Shown piece by piece: positions 24,760 to 29,211 of a stretch of DNA of 29,211 bases. A program made the position numbers and the translations under genes. The notes under the pieces are model-generated. The model saw only the letters and a list, made by a program, of their open reading frames with translations. It was not told the origin of the DNA and searched no databases. Source of the stretch: CADEED01 sp035701825 (GTDB taxonomy: Bacteria; Pseudomonadota; Gammaproteobacteria; Steroidobacterales; Steroidobacteraceae); contig DASSRK010000085.1 of NCBI GenBank assembly GCA_035701825.1, positions 1-29,211 on the forward strand, written 5' to 3'. Each line of letters begins with the position of its first letter. Positions within the stretch are counted from its first letter, which is position 1.

Positions 24760-26022
24760 ATGATCGACGTCGAGAAGTGGCAGGAGATCTTCAGCACCCT
24801 GGGCCGGCACAAGCTGCGCACCGCGCTCACCGCGTTCGGTGTCTTCTGGGGAATATTCATGCTCACGGCGCTGCTGGGCGCCGGCAAGGGACTGGAGAAC
24901 GGCGTCGCCGAAGGATTTCCCAAGACCACCAACACGGTGTGGGTCTGGTCCCAGGGCCCGACGCAGATTCCCTGGCAGGGCATGCCGGTGGGCCGCCAGA
25001 TCCGCCTCAGGCCGGAAGACGTCGCGGACATCGCCCGGAACGTCCCGAGCGTCGGGTTCATCACGGGCCAGAACTCGGTGGGCGTGTGGGACAACGCACC
25101 GCCCACCACCGTGCGCAATTCGCGCAACGGCGCGTTCAGCATCCAGGGCGGCTTCGCCGGGATGGAGAACATCAACTCCCTGCGCATCATCCAGGGGCGA
25201 TCCTTCAATCAGCGGGACGAGCCGCAGAAGCGCAAGGTGGCGGTCATCGGGCAGCGTGTCCGGGACCAATTGTTCGCCAAGGACGAGAATCCGCTGGGTG
25301 AGGACATCACCATCAACGGCATCATCTTCCAGGTAGTCGGGGTGTTCCGTTCCACGCAGAACGGCAACCAGCAGCAGGAAGAGGAGCGCATCTACCTGCC
25401 GAACGAGACGCTGCGCTACGCGTTCAACCAGACGGGAAGGATCGGCAGCTTCGTGATCGTGCCCAAGCCGGGCATCCATGCGCGCGTGGCCGAGAACGAC
25501 GTCAAGTTGTACCTCGCCCAGATCAACAAGGTCAGCCCCGAGGACAAGGGCGTGTTCGGCAGCTTCAACCTGCAGGACGAGCACGACAAGGTGGATGGCC
25601 TGTTCACCGGCATCAAGGTGTTCAGCTGGATGGTGGCCATCGGCACCATCTTCGCGGGCGCGGTCGGCGTCGGGAACATCATGCTGATCGTGGTGAAGGA
25701 ACGCACGCGCGAGATCGGCCTGCGCAAGGCGCTCGGCGCCACGCCCGCGTCCATCGTCGCCATGATCATGCAGGAGTCGGTGTTGATCACCGCGGTGGCG
25801 GGTTACAGCGGCCTGGTGGTCGCGACGCTGCTGCTCGAATCGATCGCGCGCGCGCTCAATGCGGCCGGCGGCAAGGCCGGCTTCATGGGCCCGCCGGAAG
25901 TCGAGTTCAAGACCGCGATAGTGGCGCTGACGGTGCTGGTCGTCTCGGGAGTGCTGGCATCGCTGATGCCGGCCGCCAAGGCCGCCGCCGTCAATCCCAT
26001 CGTCGCCCTGCAGGACGAGTAG
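24760..26022 (+). CDS. MacB-like ABC permease (second of two)
   Basis: A 420-aa paralogue of the preceding permease with the same plan: helix 1 (LTAFGVFWGIFMLTALLGAGKG), a periplasmic core, then IMLIVVKERTREIGLRKALGATP and two further helices. Shared motifs such as LFAKDE.P.G in the core show that the two arose by duplication. GGGAG lies eight bases before the ATG. MacB itself works as a homodimer with a fused ATPase. Here the separate ATPase with two different permeases suggests a heterodimer, which is inference. Confidence 0.92.
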   Translation: MIDVEKWQEIFSTLGRHKLRTALTAFGVFWGIFMLTALLGAGKGLENGVAEGFPKTTNTVWVWSQGPTQIPWQGMPVGRQIRLRPEDVADIARNVPSVGFITGQNSVGVWDNAPPTTVRNSRNGAFSIQGGFAGMENINSLRIIQGRSFNQRDEPQKRKVAVIGQRVRDQLFAKDENPLGEDITINGIIFQVVGVFRSTQNGNQQQEEERIYLPNETLRYAFNQTGRIGSFVIVPKPGIHARVAENDVKLYLAQINKVSPEDKGVFGSFNLQDEHDKVDGLFTGIKVFSWMVAIGTIFAGAVGVGNIMLIVVKERTREIGLRKALGATPASIVAMIMQESVLITAVAGYSGLVVATLLLESIARALNAAGGKAGFMGPPEVEFKTAIVALTVLVVSGVLASLMPAAKAAAVNPIVALQDE

Positions 26023-26042
26023 TTAGTCTCACCGGAAGAAAA

Positions 26043-27110
26043 ATGAAAAGCATCATCAAGTACCTGGTCCTCGGCGTGATCGCGGTGGTATTCGTCGGAA
26101 CGCTGGTGTTCCTGTACCGCAAGTCGCAACAGGACCCGGTCGTGTACCAGACCGACGTGCCGGAGCGCATGACCATCGTCAAGAAGGCCGTGGCCACCGG
26201 CAAGGTGATCCCGCGCCGGGAGATCGAGGTCAAGGCGCAGGTCTCGGGCGTGGTCGAGAAGCTGTACGTCGAGCCCGGCCAGGTGGTGAGGAAGGGGCAG
26301 GTGCTGGCGCGCATCGCGCTGCGGCCGAGCATGCTCAACGTGTCGCAGGCGGAGTCGCAGCTGCAGTCGGCCAAGCTCAGCCTGCAGAACCAGGCCTCCG
26401 ACCTCGAGCGCTACCGCGCGCTCGCCGCGCAGGGCGTGATCTCGAAGTCACAGTTCAACACCTATTCGACCAACTACGACCTGCAGAAGGAGGCGGTGGC
26501 TTCGGCGGAGAACACGCTGGCGCTGCTGCGCACCGGCGCTTCGAAGGGCATGGTGTCCAACATGATCCCGGCCACCATCGACGGCACGGTGCTCGACGTG
26601 CCCAACAAGGAAGGCGCCTTCATCGTGGAGACCAGCACCTTCCAGTCGGGCACGACGGTGGCGACGCTGGCCGACATGAACGACATGATCTTCGAGGGCC
26701 TGGTCGACGAGTCCGAGGTCGGCAAGCTCAAGGAAGGCATGGAGCTGGTGCTGAACGTCGGCGCGCTGCCCGGCAAGCCCTTCGCGGCCAGGCTCGAGTA
26801 CATCGCGCCGAAGGGCGTGACCGACCAGGGGACCATCAAGTTCACCATCCGCGCCGCCGTGTCGCTCGACAAGGACCTGTTCCTGCGCTCCAACTACAGC
26901 GCCAACGCGGACATCGTGCTCGACAAGCGCGAGGACGCGCTGGCCATCAACGAGGGCGATCTTATCGTCGAGGGCGACAAGACCTACGTCGAGGTGGAGA
27001 CCGCTCCCCAGGTGTTCCGCAAGCACGAGATCAAGACCGGCCTGTCGGATGGCATCCACATCGAAGTGGTGTCGGGCCTGAGCGCCGACGAGAAGATCAA
27101 GCACCGCTAG
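26043..27110 (+). CDS. MacA/HlyD-type periplasmic adaptor protein
   Basis: A 355-aa adaptor anchored by a single N-terminal helix (about 5-25, YLVLGVIAVVFVGTLVFLY). The barrel-sandwich part is seen as VKAQVSGVVEKLYVEPGQVVRKGQVLARI-type sequence near 60-88. A helical hairpin lies near 97-165 and beta-barrel segments follow. It links the inner-membrane permeases to an outer-membrane channel. No TolC-like gene lies in this window, so the channel is encoded elsewhere. The gene starts 20 bp after the second permease and its stop faces that of the fucosidase four bp away. Confidence 0.92.
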   Translation: MKSIIKYLVLGVIAVVFVGTLVFLYRKSQQDPVVYQTDVPERMTIVKKAVATGKVIPRREIEVKAQVSGVVEKLYVEPGQVVRKGQVLARIALRPSMLNVSQAESQLQSAKLSLQNQASDLERYRALAAQGVISKSQFNTYSTNYDLQKEAVASAENTLALLRTGASKGMVSNMIPATIDGTVLDVPNKEGAFIVETSTFQSGTTVATLADMNDMIFEGLVDESEVGKLKEGMELVLNVGALPGKPFAARLEYIAPKGVTDQGTIKFTIRAAVSLDKDLFLRSNYSANADIVLDKREDALAINEGDLIVEGDKTYVEVETAPQVFRKHEIKTGLSDGIHIEVVSGLSADEKIKHR

Positions 27111-27134
27111 GGCGCTATGGAAGGAGAGCGCCCT
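27109..27134. terminator. bidirectional hairpin across two convergent stop codons
   Basis: AGGGCGCT (27109-27116) pairs with AGCGCCCT (27127-27134) around a ten-base loop. The repeat covers parts of both stop codons. No T tract is present. It may end both transcripts. Confidence 0.45.
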
Positions 27135-28614
27135 CGATCCGCAGGCACAGCGGGCCCTCGAAGGGCAGCTCGCCGTCGCGCAACGCGGGCAGCGTGATGG
27201 CCACGTCCGCGCCGCGTTGCCGCCACGCGAGGGCGTCGTGCGTGCTGCCCAACAGGGAAACATGCGCTGCGCGCCCGAGCCGCAGGTCGCGGATGACGAG
27301 CGGCCCCGGCGGGCGCAACGGCAGCATCGCGTACAACACGTTGCCCTTGCGCGTGAACAGGATTTCCTTGCGCGCGTCGCCCGGCGCCGGCGAGAGCGTG
27401 AGCTTTTCGACGTCGTATTGCGCGCGGTAGTTGGTGGAGGTATCCAGCGCCTGCTGGCGCCCGGCGCTCCACTGCGCGCCGTCACGGAACGTGCGCGTGC
27501 CATAGACAGCCTCGCCGTTGTGCGCCAGCCATTGGCCCAGGTAGGCGAGGCGCTCCTGCATGATCACGGGAATACGGCCGTCGGCCGTGGGACCGATGTT
27601 GATGAGCAGGTTGCCGCCGCGGCTCACCGTGTCGAGCAGCGTCAGCAGCAGGCGTTGGCCGGTCGCGTAGTCACCGAGCGCTTCGTTGCGGTTGTAGCCG
27701 TACGAAAAGCCCATGCCGCGATTTTCTTCCCAGGGGTGATCAGCACCTGGCAGTCCCGCGCCGTATTCCGTGGTGTAGTAGCCGCCGTGCACGTGGCGCG
27801 TCTCCTTGCCCCAGCGGTCGTTGACCACCACCTTGTCGCGCACCGGGCTCTCGTTGAACAGCCAGGCCAGCAACTCCGGCGCGCGCCATTGCTCCGACGG
27901 CAGGCTCCACTCGCCGTCGGCGAAGATCACCGACGGCTGGTAGCGGGTCACGAGGTCCTTGAACTGCGGGAAGAGGTGTCGCTCCACGTAGGCGTTGCGA
28001 TCGCCGGACAGCCACAGCGGGTTGAACCACTCGTACAGCGAGTAATAGAAGCCCATCTCGAGGCCGCGGCGGCGCACGGCGCTGCTCAACTCCCCGACGA
28101 GGTCGCGTTTCGGGCCCAGCTCCACGGAGTTCCATGGGCGTCCCCAGCTCTGGTCGGCCTCGCGCGATGGCCACAGCGCGAAACCGTCGTGGTGCTTGGA
28201 GACGAGCACCACGTACTTCGCGCCGGAGCGCTGCAGGATGCCGGCCCACTGGTCCGCGTCGAACATCTCGGCGCGGAATTGCGGCGCGAAATCCGGGTAG
28301 GCGAAGTCCTTGCCGTAGACACGCTCGTGGAACGCACGGGTTTCCCGGCGGATCGCCTGGTCGCGCGCCGCGGCCGCGTCGCCGGGCGCGCGCAGGCGCT
28401 CCCAGTACCACTCGGCATACTCGCCCTTGGGCGCGAAGGCCGGCACCGAGTAGACGCCCCAGTGGATGAAGATGCCGAACTTGGCGTCGCTCCACCAGGC
28501 GGGCGTCGGGCGGCTATCTACCGAGTCCCAGCGCGGCTCGACGCGCTGCGCCTGCGCGGCGGCCGCCAGGCACAGGCACAGGCCGAGCAGGGACAGGGCG
28601 CGCGCGGCTCTCAT
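27115..28614 (-). CDS. exported alpha-L-fucosidase (GH29)
   Basis: The enzyme removes alpha-linked L-fucose from glycans. ATG 28614 gives a signal peptide (MRAARALSLLGLCLCLAAAAQA). A GTG at 28626 is a possible alternative that would overlap the mutarotase stop. The mature part begins with KFGIFIHWGVYSVPAF, the family's usual opening, and has VSKHHDGFALWPS. The nucleophile is probably the Asp of IFADGEW, in the position where GH29 enzymes have FDG.W. A beta-rich C-terminal domain ends the 499-residue protein. Its gene starts four bases after the stop of the mutarotase gene, so the two form an operon. Confidence 0.93.
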   Translation of the reverse strand: MRAARALSLLGLCLCLAAAAQAQRVEPRWDSVDSRPTPAWWSDAKFGIFIHWGVYSVPAFAPKGEYAEWYWERLRAPGDAAAARDQAIRRETRAFHERVYGKDFAYPDFAPQFRAEMFDADQWAGILQRSGAKYVVLVSKHHDGFALWPSREADQSWGRPWNSVELGPKRDLVGELSSAVRRRGLEMGFYYSLYEWFNPLWLSGDRNAYVERHLFPQFKDLVTRYQPSVIFADGEWSLPSEQWRAPELLAWLFNESPVRDKVVVNDRWGKETRHVHGGYYTTEYGAGLPGADHPWEENRGMGFSYGYNRNEALGDYATGQRLLLTLLDTVSRGGNLLINIGPTADGRIPVIMQERLAYLGQWLAHNGEAVYGTRTFRDGAQWSAGRQQALDTSTNYRAQYDVEKLTLSPAPGDARKEILFTRKGNVLYAMLPLRPPGPLVIRDLRLGRAAHVSLLGSTHDALAWRQRGADVAITLPALRDGELPFEGPLCLRIEGALLP

Positions 28615-28618
28615 GCGC

Positions 28619-28942
28619 TCAATCACAGTGGAACACTTCGGTCATGGTCGACCACCACTCGTCGTTCGACGCCGAGGGCCATTTCTGCTGCATCGGTTCC
28701 ATGAGCGCCCACCAGCGCCGGGTCTCCGGGTCCGCCGCCATCGCGCGCATGTCCGCCGCGAAATCGCCGCCGACGTATTCGAAATAAGCGAACAGGATGC
28801 CGTCCCGCAGGTAGATCGAGTAGTTGCGGATGTTCGAGCGACGGATCTGCGCGAGCACGCCGGGCCAGACTTCGGCGTGATGACGCACGTAGTCGTCGCG
28901 AAACTCGGGTCGCAGCTTCAATACCTGGCCGAATCGCCGCAT
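28619..28942 (-). CDS. L-rhamnose mutarotase-family protein (rhamnose/fucose)
   Basis: Members of this family interconvert the alpha and beta anomers of L-rhamnose or L-fucose. ATG 28942 gives 107 aa, close to the family's usual 104-110. AGGGG lies nine bases before it. The longer open frame (to 29065) has no conserved sequence in the added part. Recognisable family segments are DDYVRHHAEVWPGVL near the start, NYSIYLRDGILFAYFEY in the middle and the Trp-rich WWALMEPMQQKWP near the end. The next gene is a fucosidase, so L-fucose is the more likely sugar here, which is inference. Confidence 0.9.
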   Translation of the reverse strand: MRRFGQVLKLRPEFRDDYVRHHAEVWPGVLAQIRRSNIRNYSIYLRDGILFAYFEYVGGDFAADMRAMAADPETRRWWALMEPMQQKWPSASNDEWWSTMTEVFHCD

Positions 28943-29079
28943 GGGCGCCATCCCCTGGTTGCCGGGAACCGCGCGATGGTCACACGTCTGCCTGCCGGCA
29001 GACAATCGTGCGCCCAACGACTGCGTGGTGCCCACGACTCGGTCCGGTGGACCGCGCAAGGCCAACTTTCATTCCATAA
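28943..29079. promoter_or_regulatory. divergent intergenic region at the right edge
   Basis: These 137 bp separate the mutarotase from the zinc-ribbon gene on the other strand. Bases 29066-29084 are AT-rich compared with the surroundings and may hold a promoter. I could not fix a -35/-10 pair. Confidence 0.35.
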
Positions 29080-29211
29080 ATGCTAGGCTCCGGCGTGCTT
29101 TCACTTTCGTCCGTCCTGTGTTGCCCGCGTTGCCGGCAGGGGTCCCTGGATCCGCAGAGCGCCGGCTGGATATGCGCGGCCTGCAGTTGCGGCTATCCGG
29201 TCATCGGCGGC
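29080..29211 (+). CDS. zinc-ribbon protein, start only (cut by window edge)
   Basis: The visible 44 residues carry Cys15-x-x-Cys18 and Cys32-x-x-Cys35 with W between and GYPVIGG after. This is the pattern of the Trm112-like zinc ribbon that begins many class I methyltransferases and other short proteins (CP.C ... C..C...YPV..G). The start could be ATG 29080 or the in-frame GTG 29095. The rest lies outside the window, so the full function is not known. Confidence 0.6.
   Translation, partial: MLGSGVLSLSSVLCCPRCRQGSLDPQSAGWICAACSCGYPVIGG

Noticed and set aside
1..29211. CRISPR array, insertion sequence, prophage or toxin-antitoxin genes
   Set aside because: I saw no regularly spaced direct repeats, no transposase or integrase motifs, and no small toxin or antitoxin pairs.

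Overview
The window is GC-rich, densely packed DNA from a proteobacterium. Isocitrate lyase, AceK and malate synthase G occur together, with outer-membrane-type envelope genes (TonB-like lipoprotein, MacAB-like exporter) and secreted glycosidases. This points to a Gammaproteobacterium, perhaps of the Steroidobacter/Xanthomonas side, but that placement is inference. Most CDS starts are supported by a nearby GGAG-like site or by a short overlap with the preceding gene.

Layout. 1-308: no recognisable gene, but a tRNA-like 3' end with CCA at about 212-256. 309-3801 (+): a transglycosylase with an AsmA-like N-terminal part, a TonB-domain lipoprotein and a TPR/aspartyl-beta-hydroxylase-type dioxygenase. 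3798-5132 (-): an NTF2-like exported protein followed by an M15-like peptidase. 5224-8019 (-): a large exported serine protease with a terminator hairpin downstream. 8301-10142 (+): an exported GH43-like glycosidase with F5/8C and FN3 domains. 10157-14150 (-): cytochrome P460-like protein, LytS-type histidine kinase, LytTR response regulator, then an MFS transporter.

14281-21047 is a complete glyoxylate-shunt locus. aceA-aceK run leftward. A RamB/ScfR-like regulator and malate synthase G run rightward. Between the two arms lies a TTCACA repeat array that looks like an operator. 21165-22715 (+) encodes a Rieske/AIF-type oxidoreductase. 22804-27110 (+) is a MacAB-like export operon (ATPase, two paralogous permeases, adaptor) preceded by an ECF-sigma-like promoter. 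27115-28942 (-) holds an alpha-L-fucosidase and a rhamnose/fucose-type mutarotase. The right edge cuts a zinc-ribbon protein.

How the genes work together. The glyoxylate genes allow growth on acetate or fatty acids: AceA and GlcB make the bypass, AceK sets isocitrate flux by modifying isocitrate dehydrogenase, and the regulator probably senses an acyl-CoA. The GH43-like enzyme, the fucosidase and the mutarotase suggest use of plant or algal polysaccharide side chains. The most promising unit for new biology is the P460 / His-rich sensor kinase / LytTR regulator module. The best regulatory signal is the three TTCACA boxes spaced exactly 14 bp apart in the aceA-regulator gap.
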